DNA of 64,000 nucleotides from Methylibium sp. NZG (GCA_001263235.1 LGRD01000012.1:62001-126000), one strand, 5' to 3'; shown: positions 1-9,340, counted from the stretch's first letter. Program-made: numbers and translations. Notes: generated by a model not told the origin, from the letters alone.

Positions 1-216
1 TTCGACAGCAGCAAGGACCGCCGCGACCCGTTCCAGTTCAGCCTCGGCGCCGGCATGGTGATCAAGGGTTGGGACGAAGGCGTGCTCGGCATGCAGGTGG
101 GCGGCACGCGCGTGCTGGTGATCCCGCCGCAGCTCGGTTACGGCGCACGCGGAGCCGGCGGGGTGATCCCGCCGAATGCGACGCTGATGTTCGAGGTGGA
201 GCTGCTCGGCGTCTGA
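1..216 (+). CDS. FKBP-type peptidyl-prolyl cis-trans isomerase, C-terminal part
   Basis: Reading frame 1 is open from the first base to a TGA at 214-216, giving 71 residues that form the C-terminal part of an FKBP domain. Visible hallmarks are the segment [16 protein letters not shown], then [13 protein letters not shown], then the closing [15 protein letters not shown] strand, which carries conserved FK506-pocket residues. FKBPs catalyse cis-trans isomerisation of proline peptide bonds during protein folding. The start is outside the window, so full length and any signal peptide are unknown. The short single-domain ending resembles the small approximately 110-120-aa cytosolic FKBPs common in Burkholderiales, but that is inference. 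Confidence 0.93.
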   Translation, partial: FDSSKDRRDPFQFSLGAGMVIKGWDEGVLGMQVGGTRVLVIPPQLGYGARGAGGVIPPNATLMFEVELLGV

Positions 217-295
217 TGCCGGCGTCTGATGCCGGCGCCTGATCTCGACGGCTGCCGGCGGCGGCCGCGCACGCGGCCGGCGCGTGTCGTGCCGT

Positions 296-694
296 TCATC
301 GCCTCGCCAATCTCTCCTTGGCCACGCCTCCTGCAGCGGCCGACACGCCGCTGACGAGCGTGCCCCAGGCGATGTCGAGCGCCGCCAGCCACACCGGCCA
401 GTCCTTGAGCGTGGCCAGGTTGGTGAGGTCGTACGTCGCGTAAGCGAAGAAGCCGAACAGCGCGCCCTTCCAAGCGGCGTTGCGCCAGCCCGTCGAAGGC
501 CCGACGGCAAACACCACCAAGCCAACCGGGTAGAGCAAGTAGAACAGGGCGGCGACCCCGAGCCGCGGCTCAGCCGCCATCAGGTGGCCGATGCCTTGCG
601 AGTAGAGCTGCGTGGCGACGAGGCCGAGCCACAGCGCGTCCAGCACGAGCATCACTGCCGCCGTGGCTGCATACAGCAGCAGGGGCTTCTTCAT
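296..694 (-). CDS. DUF2177 family membrane protein
   Basis: This 132-aa protein has about four hydrophobic segments (roughly residues 5-25, 45-65, 73-95 and 100-122), including LLYAATAAVMLVLDALWLG and an aromatic-rich FGFFAYATYDLTNLATL stretch. These match my memory of the DUF2177 inner-membrane family, whose function is unknown. The start codon overlaps the fumC stop by 4 nt (ATGA), so it is translationally coupled as the second gene of a fumC operon. Nothing in the sequence suggests an enzyme activity. The length is normal for the family. Confidence 0.8.
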   Translation of the reverse strand: MKKPLLLYAATAAVMLVLDALWLGLVATQLYSQGIGHLMAAEPRLGVAALFYLLYPVGLVVFAVGPSTGWRNAAWKGALFGFFAYATYDLTNLATLKDWPVWLAALDIAWGTLVSGVSAAAGGVAKERLARR

Positions 695-2127
695 GGTGTG
701 GCCGCCGGCCGGGGGCCGAGCATGTGGCGCGGGTCGGCCCAGGCGTCGAACTGCTCCGCGCTCACCGCCCCCAGCGCCAGCGCCGCGTCGCGCAGCGTCA
801 AGCCGTGCGCCTGCGCGTGCTTGGCAACCTGCGCCGCACGGTCGTAGCCGATGTGCGGCGCCAGCGCGGTGACGAGCATCAGCGAGCGCTGCAGCAGTTC
901 ATCCACGCGCGCCTCGTTGACTTGCAGCCCGGCCACGCAGTGCTGCGCAAAGCCGTTCATCGCATCGGCCAGCAGGCGCAGGCTGTCCAGCGTGTTCAGT
1001 GCAATCAGCGGCTTGTAGACGTTGAGCTCGAAGTGGCCCTGCGACGCCGCGAAGCCGATCGCCGTGTCGTGCCCCAGCACCTGCGCGCACACCATCGACA
1101 GCGCCTCGACCTGCGTCGGGTTGACCTTGCCCGGCATGATCGAGCTGCCGGGTTCGTTCTCGGGCAACTGCAGTTCGCCCAAGCCGGCGCGCGGGCCGCT
1201 GCCCATCAGGCGGATGTCGCCGCCGATCTTGGCCAGGGCGATCGCAAGCATCTTCAGGCCCGAGTGCAGCCCGACCAATGCCTCGTGCCCAGCCATCGCG
1301 GCAAACAGGTTCGGCGCCTGCACCAGCGGCAGGCTCAGGCGCTGAGCCAGCAGGGCCGCCACACGCGAGCCGAACTCGGGGTGCGTGTTCAAGCCCGTGC
1401 CGACCGCCGTGCCACCGATGGCCAGAGCGTGCACCGGCACGAGCGCCTGCCGGACGACCACGCCGCACATCGCGAGCTGCGCCTCGTAGCCGCCGAACTC
1501 CTGGCCGAGCGTGACCGGCGTGGCGTCCTGCAGGTGCGTGCGGCCGATCTTCACGACGCCGGCCCACGTCTGCGCCTTCGAGCCGAGCGCGGCGCGCAGG
1601 CCCTCAAGCGCCGGCAGCAACCGTTCGCGCACCTGCAGTGCCGCAGCAAGATGCATGGCCGTCGGGAACACGTCGTTCGACGACTGGCCGAGGTTAACGT
1701 CATCGTTCGGGTGCACGCGCCGCGGCGCACTCGGCTCGCCGCCGAGCGCGGCATCGAGGGCGTGCGAGGCCAGGCTCGCGACCACCTCGTTGACGTTCAT
1801 GTTGCTCTGCGTGCCGGAGCCGGTCTGCCACACGGAGAGCGGGAACTGCGCATCGAACTCGCCGCCTGCGACGGCCAGCGCGGCCGCCGCAATCGCATCG
1901 GCCTTGCTCGCATCGAGCAGACCGAGCTCGCGGTTGACGCAGGCTGCGGCCCACTTCACGTGCGCGAGCGCGTGCACGATCTCGATCGGCATGCGCTGCT
2001 CGCCGATGGCGAAGAAGTGCAGGCTGCGCGCGGTCTGCGCGCCCCACAAAGCGTCGGCCGGCACGTCGATCGGGCCGAAGCTGTCGCGCTCTGTTCGGGT
2101 CGCCTTCTTGCGGCTGGGTGCAGTCAT
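691..2127 (-). CDS. fumC: Class II fumarate hydratase
   Basis: The product (478 aa from the chosen start) is an iron-free class II fumarase that reversibly hydrates fumarate to L-malate in the TCA cycle. The superfamily signature GSSIMPGKVNP lies at about residues 327-337, and the catalytic-region motif GSGTQSNMNVNEV near residue 100. Length fits the approximately 460-480-aa family. I chose the ATG at 2127 (MTAPSRKK) because family N-termini begin a few residues before the RTERDSFGPIDVPAD segment; ATGs at 2136 and 2154 are in frame and possible. It is followed by a coupled DUF2177 gene and diverges from the DUF4148 gene. Confidence 0.96.
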   Translation of the reverse strand: MTAPSRKKATRTERDSFGPIDVPADALWGAQTARSLHFFAIGEQRMPIEIVHALAHVKWAAACVNRELGLLDASKADAIAAAALAVAGGEFDAQFPLSVWQTGSGTQSNMNVNEVVASLASHALDAALGGEPSAPRRVHPNDDVNLGQSSNDVFPTAMHLAAALQVRERLLPALEGLRAALGSKAQTWAGVVKIGRTHLQDATPVTLGQEFGGYEAQLAMCGVVVRQALVPVHALAIGGTAVGTGLNTHPEFGSRVAALLAQRLSLPLVQAPNLFAAMAGHEALVGLHSGLKMLAIALAKIGGDIRLMGSGPRAGLGELQLPENEPGSSIMPGKVNPTQVEALSMVCAQVLGHDTAIGFAASQGHFELNVYKPLIALNTLDSLRLLADAMNGFAQHCVAGLQVNEARVDELLQRSLMLVTALAPHIGYDRAAQVAKHAQAHGLTLRDAALALGAVSAEQFDAWADPRHMLGPRPAATP

Positions 2128-2268
2128 GCGTTGCATTCTGCGCCGCGAGTGCATCCACTTGAGAAAGACCCGCGTATGTCAGAGGGTGCCGGTTGCGTTC
2201 ACCTCTGCAGCCGACCGCTGATCCCCTTCATTCACTGCGCCCTTTCAACCCAAACCAGGAGCTTCATC

Positions 2269-2574
2269 ATGACCTCGACCCGCATCACCCTCGCCGCCCT
2301 CGCGCTGTCTGTCTCGGCCCTCGCGCAGGCGAGCGAAGTCACCAACTTCCCCATCACTGCCGGCAGCTTGAGCCGTGCTGAAGTGCAGGCCGAGGCCCGC
2401 AAGCACTACGCCACCGGCTCGATGAGCGTCAACTTTGCCGGATTCGACACCAAGGCGCCGGTCGCGGCCCTCGCGTCGAGCAAGTCGCGCGCCGACGTGC
2501 AGAAGGAGCTTGCCGCTGCGCGCGGCATGGCCGACAGCCGGGTGGCAGCGGGTTACCTCGTCGGCGGCATGTGA
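2269..2574 (+). CDS. DUF4148 domain-containing secreted protein
   Basis: This small 101-aa protein begins with a clear Sec signal peptide (basic MTSTR, hydrophobic ITLAALALSVSALAQA, cleavage probably after AQA), so the mature protein is probably periplasmic. The mature part has the repeated LSRAEVQAEARKH and SRADVQKELAAARG pattern typical of DUF4148 proteins, which are abundant and uncharacterised in Burkholderiales. A ribosome-binding region (CCAGGAGC) sits just upstream of the ATG. The gene stands alone, diverges from fumC and ends before a strong terminator. Function is unknown. Confidence 0.85.
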   Translation: MTSTRITLAALALSVSALAQASEVTNFPITAGSLSRAEVQAEARKHYATGSMSVNFAGFDTKAPVAALASSKSRADVQKELAAARGMADSRVAAGYLVGGM

Positions 2575-2627
2575 GGGCACGCCGGTCGCTCCGCACTGGG
2601 AGCCCGGCCAAGTCTTCCGCGCCCATG

Positions 2628-2656
2628 AAAAAAGGCCCGCTCGCGCGGGCCTTTTT
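2628..2656. terminator. Bidirectional Rho-independent terminator
   Basis: A 10-bp GC-rich stem, AAAGGCCCGC paired with GCGGGCCTTT around a TCGC loop, is flanked by an A-run on the left and a T-run on the right, so it can work on both strands. It lies between the convergent ends of the DUF4148 gene (plus) and the helicase gene (minus). Confidence 0.9.
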
Positions 2657-2698
2657 CGTTGCGTCGATCCGCTGGCAGGTCGTCAGCGGTCGTGCGAA

Positions 2699-4243
2699 TC
2701 AGCGCGTGAAGCCGCCCGGCCGCGGACGCGCCGGCTTGAACGCGGACTTGCCGGCCGGCCCGCCCGGCTTGCGCGGTGCGAAGCCTGCGGGCTTGCTCGG
2801 CCGGTCGAACGGGCTGCTGCGCGGCGCATCGCCGCCATGCGGCGCACGCGGCTCGAAGTGGGCGGCACTGCGATCGAACGGCGAACGGTCACGCGGCGGG
2901 CGGCTGTCGGCGCCACGCGGAACGTAGGCCTCGCCACGCGGCGCAAAACCCTCGCCACCACGGTGCTGGAAGCCGTCACCGCCGCGCGGAGCGAACGGCT
3001 TCTTGCCGAAGCTCGGCTTGCCGCCGAAGCGCGCGGGCGCACCACCCGTCGGGCGCTGCGCATACATCTTCGGCTCGGGGCTCTTGGGCTCCAGGCCGGC
3101 GATGGTGGCCACCGGGATGTTCTGCGTGGTGAACTGCTGGATGCGGCGGATCATGCCGCTGTCCATGCGCTCGCCGAGCGTGATCGCCAGGCCGTTGCGG
3201 CCAGCGCGGCCGGTGCGGCCGATGCGGTGCACGTAGTCCTCGGCCTTCATCGGCAGGCCGTAGTTGATGACGTGGCTGATGGTGGGCACGTCGATGCCGC
3301 GCGCGGCCACGTCTGTTGCGACGAGGATCTTCAACTGCCGGTTACGCAAGCCTTGCAGCACGCGGTTGCGGCGCCCTTGCGGGTGCCCGCCGTGCAGCGA
3401 GGCGACGTGGTGGCCCATCTCGGCCAGCCGGTCGGCCAATTGGTCGGCGTCGCGCTGCGTGCTGGTGAAGACGAGCGCCTGCTCCATGTCGCGCTGGGTC
3501 AGGATGTGGTCGAGCAGCGCGTTCTTGTGGTGGTGGTTGTCGGCCCAGTGCAGGCGCTGCTCGATGTTCTCGTGCGTGTCGGTGTGCGAGGCGATGTCGA
3601 TGCGCTGCGGGTCGCGCAGCAGGTTGGCGGCCAGTCGGCCCACGTGGCCGGCGAAGGTGGCGCTGTACATCACCGTCTGGCGCGCGGCGGGCACGTGGTC
3701 GGCAATCGTGTTGATGTCGTCGATGAAGCCCATGTCGAGCATGCGGTCGGCTTCGTCCAGCACGAGCATCTCGACGTTCTCGAGCACGCACTTGCCGGTC
3801 TGCAGGTGGTCGAGCAGGCGGCCGGGGGTGGAGATCAGGATGTCCAGCGGACCCCGCAGCGCCGCAATCTGCGCCGGGTACGGCACGCCGCCGACGACGG
3901 TGGCCACGCGCAGGCCCTGTACGAAGCGACCGTAGATCGTGGCCGCCTTGGCGACCTGCATCGCGAGTTCGCGCGTGGGCGTGAGCACCAGGATGCGCGG
4001 GCCGTAGACCACCCCTTTTTCGCGCCGCTTGGTGTTGTCGCCGCGACTCAGCAAAACCTTCTGCAACGCCGGCAGGATGAACGACGCGGTCTTGCCGCTG
4101 CCGGTGCTCGAAGACACCATCAGGTCCGCCCCCGCAAGCGCGGGCGGGATGGCCTTGCTCTGTACTTCGGTGGCCACTTCGTAGCCGGCGCCGGCGACGG
4201 CTTTGGTCAGGGCTTCTTGCAGGCCCAGGGAATCGAAACTCAT
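2699..4243 (-). CDS. rhlE: DEAD-box ATP-dependent RNA helicase, RhlE type
   Basis: This 514-aa DEAD-box helicase unwinds short RNA duplexes in ribosome assembly or RNA turnover. In order: a Q-motif region at the N-terminus (SFDSLGLQEALTKAV), Walker A SSTGSGKT near residues 44-51, PTRELAMQ, DEAD in VLDEADRMLDMGF, SAT in MYSATF, and the motif VI core HRIGRTGRAGRNG. The last approximately 140 residues are a disordered basic tail rich in RGG-like repeats (APRGG, HRGGEG, APRGE), a frequent RNA-binding extension. The short linker and RGG-like tail fit RhlE better than DbpA or SrmB. The gene is monocistronic, converging on a terminator. Confidence 0.92.
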   Translation of the reverse strand: MSFDSLGLQEALTKAVAGAGYEVATEVQSKAIPPALAGADLMVSSSTGSGKTASFILPALQKVLLSRGDNTKRREKGVVYGPRILVLTPTRELAMQVAKAATIYGRFVQGLRVATVVGGVPYPAQIAALRGPLDILISTPGRLLDHLQTGKCVLENVEMLVLDEADRMLDMGFIDDINTIADHVPAARQTVMYSATFAGHVGRLAANLLRDPQRIDIASHTDTHENIEQRLHWADNHHHKNALLDHILTQRDMEQALVFTSTQRDADQLADRLAEMGHHVASLHGGHPQGRRNRVLQGLRNRQLKILVATDVAARGIDVPTISHVINYGLPMKAEDYVHRIGRTGRAGRNGLAITLGERMDSGMIRRIQQFTTQNIPVATIAGLEPKSPEPKMYAQRPTGGAPARFGGKPSFGKKPFAPRGGDGFQHRGGEGFAPRGEAYVPRGADSRPPRDRSPFDRSAAHFEPRAPHGGDAPRSSPFDRPSKPAGFAPRKPGGPAGKSAFKPARPRPGGFTR

Positions 4244-4570
4244 TTTTCACTTTCGAAAGCGGCGCTTCGCGCGTGCCGCTTTTCAGTTCGGGCACACGCC
4301 AAGCCACCGGCACCCCCAACGGGTGTCAGTTCAGTCGCAGAGTAGAAGGTCCGAGCCCGCGCCTGGAACGGTGCGGGGTGTCGGGAACAGTCAAAGCGAC
4401 GGCATCGCCGCCAACCATTCCCGAAACGGGGTTCGAACAGGCCGCGCCGATTCTGGTCCGGCGGGGTGACTCGATGAGGTCAGAGGGGATGAACGAAACG
4501 CCACGGTCTTTTGCGGCGAGCCTGCGAGTATAGCCCGCATCGGGTTTCCCCGCGCGCGCATTTCGTCGGA
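4244..4570. other. Intergenic region between helicase and orn genes, with inverted repeat
   Basis: These 327 bases hold no convincing gene. They must contain the helicase promoter on the minus strand and the 3' flank of orn. The only structure I see is a 7-bp inverted repeat, TCGGGAA at 4381-4387 and TTCCCGA at 4418-4424, enclosing 30 bases with local self-complementarity. A nearby GTTCGAAC looks like a tRNA T-loop but has no pairing arms. Confidence 0.5.
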
Positions 4571-5131
4571 TCACTTCAACAGAAAGTGCTCTCGGTAGTA
4601 GGCCAACTCGTCGATCGACTCGTGGATGTCGGCCAGCGCGGTGTGCGCCTGCGCCTTCTTGAAGCCGGCCAGGATCTCCGGCTTCCAGCGCTTGGCGAGT
4701 TCCTTCAAGGTGCTGACGTCGAGATTGCGGTAATGGAAGAACGCCTCCAAGCGCGGCATGGTGCGCGCCAGAAACCGCCGGTCCTGGCAGATGCTGTTGC
4801 CGCACATCGGCGACATGTTCTTCGGCACGTAACGGCGCAGAAACTCGATCACCTGCGCCTCGGCATCAGCCTCGTCCACGGTCGATGCCTTCACGCGATC
4901 GATCAGCCCGCTGCGGCCGTGCGTGCCCTTGTTCCACGCGTCCATCGCGTCGAGCGCGGCGTCGCTCTGGTGGATGGCGAGCACCGGGCCTTCGACGCGG
5001 TTACCGAGCTGCGCGTCGGTCACGACGACGGCGATCTCGATGATGCGGTCCGTCTCGGGCACCAGGCCGGTCATCTCGAGGTCGATCCAGACGAGGTTCT
5101 GGTCGCTGCTGGTCAAGGTGCTTGATGTCAT
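4571..5131 (-). CDS. orn: Oligoribonuclease
   Basis: Orn is a DEDDh 3'-5' exonuclease that degrades the final 2-5-nt RNA fragments, including pGpG from c-di-GMP breakdown. The 186-aa product has the first acidic pair in WIDLEMTG (Asp17 and Glu19), an invariant segment around [14 protein letters not shown], and the final [12 protein letters not shown] with its Asp and neighbouring His (HTALADI). The ATG at 5131 ([11 protein letters not shown]) gives the usual family length; an upstream in-frame extension is unconserved and low-complexity. It diverges from the M48 protease gene, an arrangement often seen in Burkholderiales. Confidence 0.96.
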   Translation of the reverse strand: MTSSTLTSSDQNLVWIDLEMTGLVPETDRIIEIAVVVTDAQLGNRVEGPVLAIHQSDAALDAMDAWNKGTHGRSGLIDRVKASTVDEADAEAQVIEFLRRYVPKNMSPMCGNSICQDRRFLARTMPRLEAFFHYRNLDVSTLKELAKRWKPEILAGFKKAQAHTALADIHESIDELAYYREHFLLK

Positions 5132-5235
5132 CGTGTCGGCTCCTGCCGTGGATTCTCGCAGCCCCTGAGCCCGGACGGCGCCGACGTGACCACACGCGGG
5201 GCCGGCGCTCGACAGACGGCCTACACTGCGCACCC

Positions 5236-6528
5236 ATGGAAGTTTTTGCCCTGACGCTGCTGTTCGCCGCCGCACTCGTCGCCTCGATGCTGATCAAGTT
5301 CTGGCTCGCCACACGCCAGATGCGGCACGTTGCCGAACACCGTGCGGTGGTGCCGAGCGCTTTCGCCGCCAGCATCAGCCTGCCCGCGCACCAGAAGGCC
5401 GCCGACTACACGCTGGCCAAGGGTCGCTTCGGCTTGCTCACCATGGCGTTTGGCGCCACGGTGCTGGTGGGCTGGACGCTGCTGGGCGGGCTGGATCTGC
5501 TCAACACGGCGGTGCGCGACGCGGTGCAGCCGGCTTGGGGCGACATGGCCTATCAGCTCGCGCTGCTGGCCGCGTTTGCGGTGCTGGGCTCTTTGCTGGA
5601 CCTGCCCTTCGAGCTGTACAGCACGTTTCGCATCGAGCAGCGCTTCGGCTTCAACCGCATGACGTGGAAGCTCTATCTGGCTGACATGCTCAAGGGCACG
5701 GTCGTCGGCGCCATCATCGGGTTGCCTCTGGCGGCGCTGATTCTGTGGATCATGGGCGCCGCCGGCAGCCTGTGGTGGCTGTGGGCCTGGGGCGCGTGGG
5801 TGGGATTCAACGTGCTGATCCTGGTGTTGTACCCGACCGTCATCGCGCCGCTGTTCAACAAGTTCGAGCCGCTGGCCGACGAGTCGCTCAAAGCACGCGT
5901 GCAGGCGCTGATGGCGCGTTGCGGCTTTGCCGCCAAGGGGCTGTTCGTGATGGACGGCAGCAAGCGGTCGGCCCACGCCAACGCCTACTTCACCGGCTTC
6001 GGCGCTGCCAAGCGGGTGGTGTTCTTCGACACGTTGCTGAACAAGCTCTCGCCGTCGGAGGTGGAAGCGGTGTTGGCGCATGAGTTGGGCCACTTCAAGC
6101 ACAAGCACGTCACCAAGCGCATGGTCGCGATGTTTGCGATGAGCCTGGCCGGCTTTGCGCTGCTGGGATGGCTGACGAGCCAAAGCTGGTTCTACACCGC
6201 GCTGGGCGTGCAACCGTCGATGACGGCCGCCAACGATGCACTGGCGTTGCTGTTGTTCCTCCTCGTCACTCCGGTGTTCGGGTTTTTCGTGTCGCCGATG
6301 TTGGCCCAGCTGTCACGCCGGCACGAGTTCGAGGCCGACGCCTACGCCTGCGAGCAGACCAGCGGCGCCGACCTGGCAGCCGCGCTGCTCAAGCTGCATG
6401 AAGACAATGCCGCGACGCTGACGCCCGACCCGCTGTACGTGCGCTTTTACTACTCGCACCCGCCGGCCTCGGAGCGGCTGGCCGCACTGGCGTCGCTGGG
6501 CACAGGCCCAGCCGCTGCGCCTGCCTGA
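5236..6528 (+). CDS. M48 family zinc metallopeptidase (Ste24/CAAX protease-like)
   Basis: This 430-aa multi-pass membrane zinc protease is of the Ste24 type. The zinc motif HELGH starts at residue 282 within [13 protein letters not shown], and the third ligand lies in EFEADAYA near residue 365. At least six hydrophobic segments surround the catalytic part, with the N-terminus ([22 protein letters not shown]) forming the first helix. In eukaryotes such enzymes cleave prenylated CAAX proteins; in bacteria they are thought to act in membrane-protein quality control. The ATG at 5236 directly precedes the first helix. It lies upstream of rsgA, 110 bp away. Confidence 0.92.
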   Translation: MEVFALTLLFAAALVASMLIKFWLATRQMRHVAEHRAVVPSAFAASISLPAHQKAADYTLAKGRFGLLTMAFGATVLVGWTLLGGLDLLNTAVRDAVQPAWGDMAYQLALLAAFAVLGSLLDLPFELYSTFRIEQRFGFNRMTWKLYLADMLKGTVVGAIIGLPLAALILWIMGAAGSLWWLWAWGAWVGFNVLILVLYPTVIAPLFNKFEPLADESLKARVQALMARCGFAAKGLFVMDGSKRSAHANAYFTGFGAAKRVVFFDTLLNKLSPSEVEAVLAHELGHFKHKHVTKRMVAMFAMSLAGFALLGWLTSQSWFYTALGVQPSMTAANDALALLLFLLVTPVFGFFVSPMLAQLSRRHEFEADAYACEQTSGADLAAALLKLHEDNAATLTPDPLYVRFYYSHPPASERLAALASLGTGPAAAPA

Positions 6529-6638
6529 GTTTGATTGAGCACTGCGCACGGCCGCCCGAAGCCCTGCTGCTCCCGCTCGGCGGGACCGGCATGGGCCGCG
6601 AAGAGGCCGCTTCATGGCCCGCGCCATAGCGCGCCCGC

Positions 6639-7541
6639 ATGAGCAAGTTCGCAGGCCTCGACGTCGGTTTGGTGGTGGCGGGCCACGGTCGCCACTATGT
6701 CGTCGAAACGCCGGAGGGCGAGCGCATCATCTGCCACCCTCGTGGCAAGAAGAGCGACTGCGTGGTCGGCGACCGCGTGCGCTGGCAGGCCAGCGGCGAC
6801 GAAGGCGTGATCGAACACGTGGAGCCGCGCCGCAACCTGCTGTTCCGTCAGGACGAGTGGAAGACCAAGTCGTTCGCGGCCAACCTCGACCAGCTGCTGG
6901 TGCTGGTGGCGGCCGAGCCGGTGTTCAGCGAGTCGCAGCTGGCGCGCGCGTTGATCGCGGCGGAAGACGCCGGCATCCCGGCGCGCGTCCTGCTGAACAA
7001 GGCCGATCTGCCGGCCATCGGCATGGCCCGCGAGCGGCTGAAGGCCTACGCCGCGATGGGCATCGACGTTCTTGAGGTGGCCCTGAAAGCGCGCAAGGAC
7101 GAGGCAAGCGCTCTGCTCGCGCCGTTGCTCCAAGGCCGGGCGACGCTGGTGCTGGGGCCGAGCGGCACCGGCAAGAGCACGCTCATCAACCTGCTCGCGC
7201 CAGACGCGCGCGCGCAAGTGGGCGAGGTCTCGCAGGCGCTGAACTCGGGTCGCCACACGACGACGCACACGCAGTGGTACTGGCTGAACGAATCGCGCGA
7301 AACGGGGTTGATCGACTCGCCCGGCTTTCAGGAGTTCGGCCTGCGGCAAATCGACGCGCAGCGTTTGAGCAGCCTGATGCCCGACCTGAGTGAGCACGCG
7401 GGTGCCTGCAAGTTCTACAACTGCAGCCACCAGCACGAGCCAGCCTGCGGCGTGCGCGCGGCGCTCGAACGTGGTGCGATCAGCGAATCGCGCTACCGGA
7501 TCTACGGCGAGATTCTGGGCGAACTCGTGAAGCGGGCCTGA
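6639..7541 (+). CDS. rsgA: Ribosome small-subunit GTPase RsgA (YjeQ)
   Basis: RsgA is a circularly permuted GTPase that checks late 30S maturation. The 300-aa product shows an N-terminal OB-fold, then the G4 motif LLNKADL before the G1 P-loop GPSGTGKST (residues 173-181), which is the diagnostic permutation. The DSPGF G3 motif follows, then a C-terminal zinc site with CKFYNCSHQHEPAC, matching the CX4CXHX5C pattern. In many related genomes a pterin dehydratase gene lies between the M48 protease and rsgA; here there is only a 110-bp gap. Confidence 0.96.
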   Translation: MSKFAGLDVGLVVAGHGRHYVVETPEGERIICHPRGKKSDCVVGDRVRWQASGDEGVIEHVEPRRNLLFRQDEWKTKSFAANLDQLLVLVAAEPVFSESQLARALIAAEDAGIPARVLLNKADLPAIGMARERLKAYAAMGIDVLEVALKARKDEASALLAPLLQGRATLVLGPSGTGKSTLINLLAPDARAQVGEVSQALNSGRHTTTHTQWYWLNESRETGLIDSPGFQEFGLRQIDAQRLSSLMPDLSEHAGACKFYNCSHQHEPACGVRAALERGAISESRYRIYGEILGELVKRA

Positions 7542-7562
7542 ACCGCCGCGGGCCTCGCCTCG

Positions 7563-8555
7563 TCAGCCCACCAGGTTGGCCAGCGACAGCAGCGACAGCA
7601 GCAGCATCCACAACACCACCGAGCGCCAGACCAGGCCGACCACGCTGCGCAGGTGCGCAAGCACCGGCGGGGCGCCGGTCGTTGACCCTTCCGACGCCAG
7701 CTCGACCGGCATGGCACTGTCTTCGAACGAAGGCCGCGCCGACTCGACCCGCCCATCGGGCGCCTCGCGGCCACCGAGCTGCACGCCGATGGCCCCGGCC
7801 GCCGACGCGAGGATCACGCCGTCGTTGCTCGACTCCCACAGCACCGCATCGCGACGCCAGCAGTTCACCGCGTCCTCGAAGTTGCCAACGACAGCGAAGC
7901 CGAAAGCGGTGAGCCTGGCGGGCACGTGATCAAGCAGTGCGAACAAGCGGCCCGAGAGTTGAATCACCCGGTCGGTCGCAGGCACGCCATCGCTGCGGTT
8001 CTTGAAGGCCCAGTAGCGGCCCGCGAACTCCGCCATGCGGTACAGCACCGCACCCGCTGGCCCGAAGCCGAGCGTGGACAGCACGACAAACCAGAAGAAC
8101 ACGCCGAACACATGCCGGTGCGCCGCCAGCAGCGAATGCTCGATCACCTGGCGCAACAGCTCGGCGCGCGGCAGGTCGCTCGTGTCGACGTGACGCCACT
8201 GTGCGAGCAGGCGGCGCGCTCGGTCTTCCTCGGCACGCTCGAGCGCGTCGCGGATGTCGGTGAAGTAGTGGCTGAACTGGCGAAACCCCAGCGTCACGTA
8301 GAGCACCGCCACGTTCCAGGCCAGCCCGAGCAGCAGGCTGAAGTGGTCCAGCAGCAGCCACACGCTCCACGCCAGCAAGGCGGGCAGGAGCACGGTGACG
8401 CCCCAGACGACCCACGCGTGCGCGTCGCGGCCGGCGTCGAAGTTCAGGCGCGTCCAGCGCATCCATGCCGTCAGCGACTCATGCACCACGTTGCCACGCG
8501 GCAGCGGCTTGAGTTGCTCGATCAACAGCGCAAACAGGACGGCGAAAAAACTCAT
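7563..8555 (-). CDS. CobD/CbiB family membrane protein
   Basis: This 330-aa integral membrane protein has several hydrophobic helices, including WGVTVLLPALLAWSVWLLL and WFVVLSTLGFGPAGAVLYRMAEF, and a hydrophobic C-terminal anchor (VVLWMLLLSLLSLANLVG). The LLIEQLKPL and ARLTAFGFAVVGNFEDAVNCW regions resemble CobD/CbiB, the adenosylcobinamide-phosphate synthase, and the related AmpE-like group. No other cobalamin gene is nearby, so it may be a paralogue with another role. The start at 8555 (MSFFAVLFALLIEQ) begins the first helix; the upstream open frame is unconserved. It converges on rsgA with 21 bp between. Confidence 0.8.
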   Translation of the reverse strand: MSFFAVLFALLIEQLKPLPRGNVVHESLTAWMRWTRLNFDAGRDAHAWVVWGVTVLLPALLAWSVWLLLDHFSLLLGLAWNVAVLYVTLGFRQFSHYFTDIRDALERAEEDRARRLLAQWRHVDTSDLPRAELLRQVIEHSLLAAHRHVFGVFFWFVVLSTLGFGPAGAVLYRMAEFAGRYWAFKNRSDGVPATDRVIQLSGRLFALLDHVPARLTAFGFAVVGNFEDAVNCWRRDAVLWESSNDGVILASAAGAIGVQLGGREAPDGRVESARPSFEDSAMPVELASEGSTTGAPPVLAHLRSVVGLVWRSVVLWMLLLSLLSLANLVG

Positions 8556-8610
8556 TGCCGGCGATGATACCGGCGAGGTTGCGAGCGGCCTGGGGTGTGG
8601 CCGAGGCGGC

Positions 8611-9294
8611 TCAAGCGGCCAGAAAGCGATACAGGTTGCGCAGCATCGCAGCCGTGGCGCCCCAGATGAAGTAGCGCCGCGGCCGCCCTTGTTCGTCCTG
8701 CCCCAGCCAGGGCATCGAGAGGAACTCCCGCCGCACGCCGCCCACCTCGACGGCATGGCGGTGGTGGTTCTCCGGGCTCATCAGGAACCGCAGCGGCACC
8801 TCGAAGATCTCGGCCACCTCGAACGGATCGGCCTGCACGGTGAACGTCGGCCGAACCAATGCGATCACCGGCGTGACGATGAAGCCCGTGCCGGTGGTGT
8901 AGGTGGGCAGGCTGCCGAGCACATCGACATGCTGGGCGTCCAATCCGATTTCTTCGTGCGCCTCGCGCAGGGCGGTGGCGGTGGCATCTTCGTCGTCGTC
9001 TTCCGCACGGCCGCCGGGGAAGCTGATCTGCCCGGGGTGGTCGGTCAGGTGGTCGGTGCGCTGGGTCAGCAGCACGGTCAGGGTGTCGCGCAGCACGAGC
9101 GGAACGAGCACCGAGGCGTGCGTCGGCTCGCGCTCATTGAAGCGGCGTTCGACGGAGATCTCGGGCGCCCAGACCGGCGGCGCATTGAAGCGCTGACGCA
9201 ATGCGCTGGGCAACAACTGCTCGGGCGGTACCGGCGGCAGGTGGTGGTCCACGCCGACGATGGGCAAGTCCTGCGGGTTGAAGCTCAGGGCCAT
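8611..9294 (-). CDS. CoA pyrophosphatase, NUDIX family
   Basis: This 227-aa NUDIX hydrolase resembles E. coli NudL, which splits coenzyme A and its derivatives into phosphopantetheine and 3',5'-ADP. The Nudix box is complete: GX5EX7REUXEEXGU is satisfied by GRAEDDDEDATATALREAHEEIGL read in two halves, GRAEDDDE and REAHEEIGL. It is preceded by the family-specific LTQRTDHLTDHPGQISFPG region that distinguishes CoA pyrophosphatases. The ATG at 9294 (MALSFNPQDLP) is chosen; the upstream frame runs through the rplS terminator. It lies just upstream of the cobD-like gene on the same strand. Confidence 0.9.
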   Translation of the reverse strand: MALSFNPQDLPIVGVDHHLPPVPPEQLLPSALRQRFNAPPVWAPEISVERRFNEREPTHASVLVPLVLRDTLTVLLTQRTDHLTDHPGQISFPGGRAEDDDEDATATALREAHEEIGLDAQHVDVLGSLPTYTTGTGFIVTPVIALVRPTFTVQADPFEVAEIFEVPLRFLMSPENHHRHAVEVGGVRREFLSMPWLGQDEQGRPRRYFIWGATAAMLRNLYRFLAA

Positions 9295-9313
9295 GGGGCT
9301 TGTCGGGTGGAAC

Positions 9314-9340
9314 AAAAAAAAGCCGCCTCGGCGGCGGCTT
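9314..9340 (-). terminator. Rho-independent terminator of the rpsP-rplS operon
   Basis: Read on the minus strand, AAGCCGCC and its complement GGCGGCTT form a tight hairpin with a CGAG-like loop, followed by eight T residues. It lies about 125 bases after the rplS stop and just before the start of the NUDIX gene, so it should separate the ribosomal operon from that gene. Confidence 0.85.

Noticed and set aside
4425-4440. GTTCGAAC resembling the T-loop of a tRNA
   Set aside because: The five bases on each side do not pair, and there are no acceptor or anticodon arms on either strand.
7563-8555. Cobalamin biosynthesis operon
   Set aside because: Only one CobD/CbiB-like gene is present; its neighbours are a CoA pyrophosphatase and rsgA, so no pathway can be claimed.
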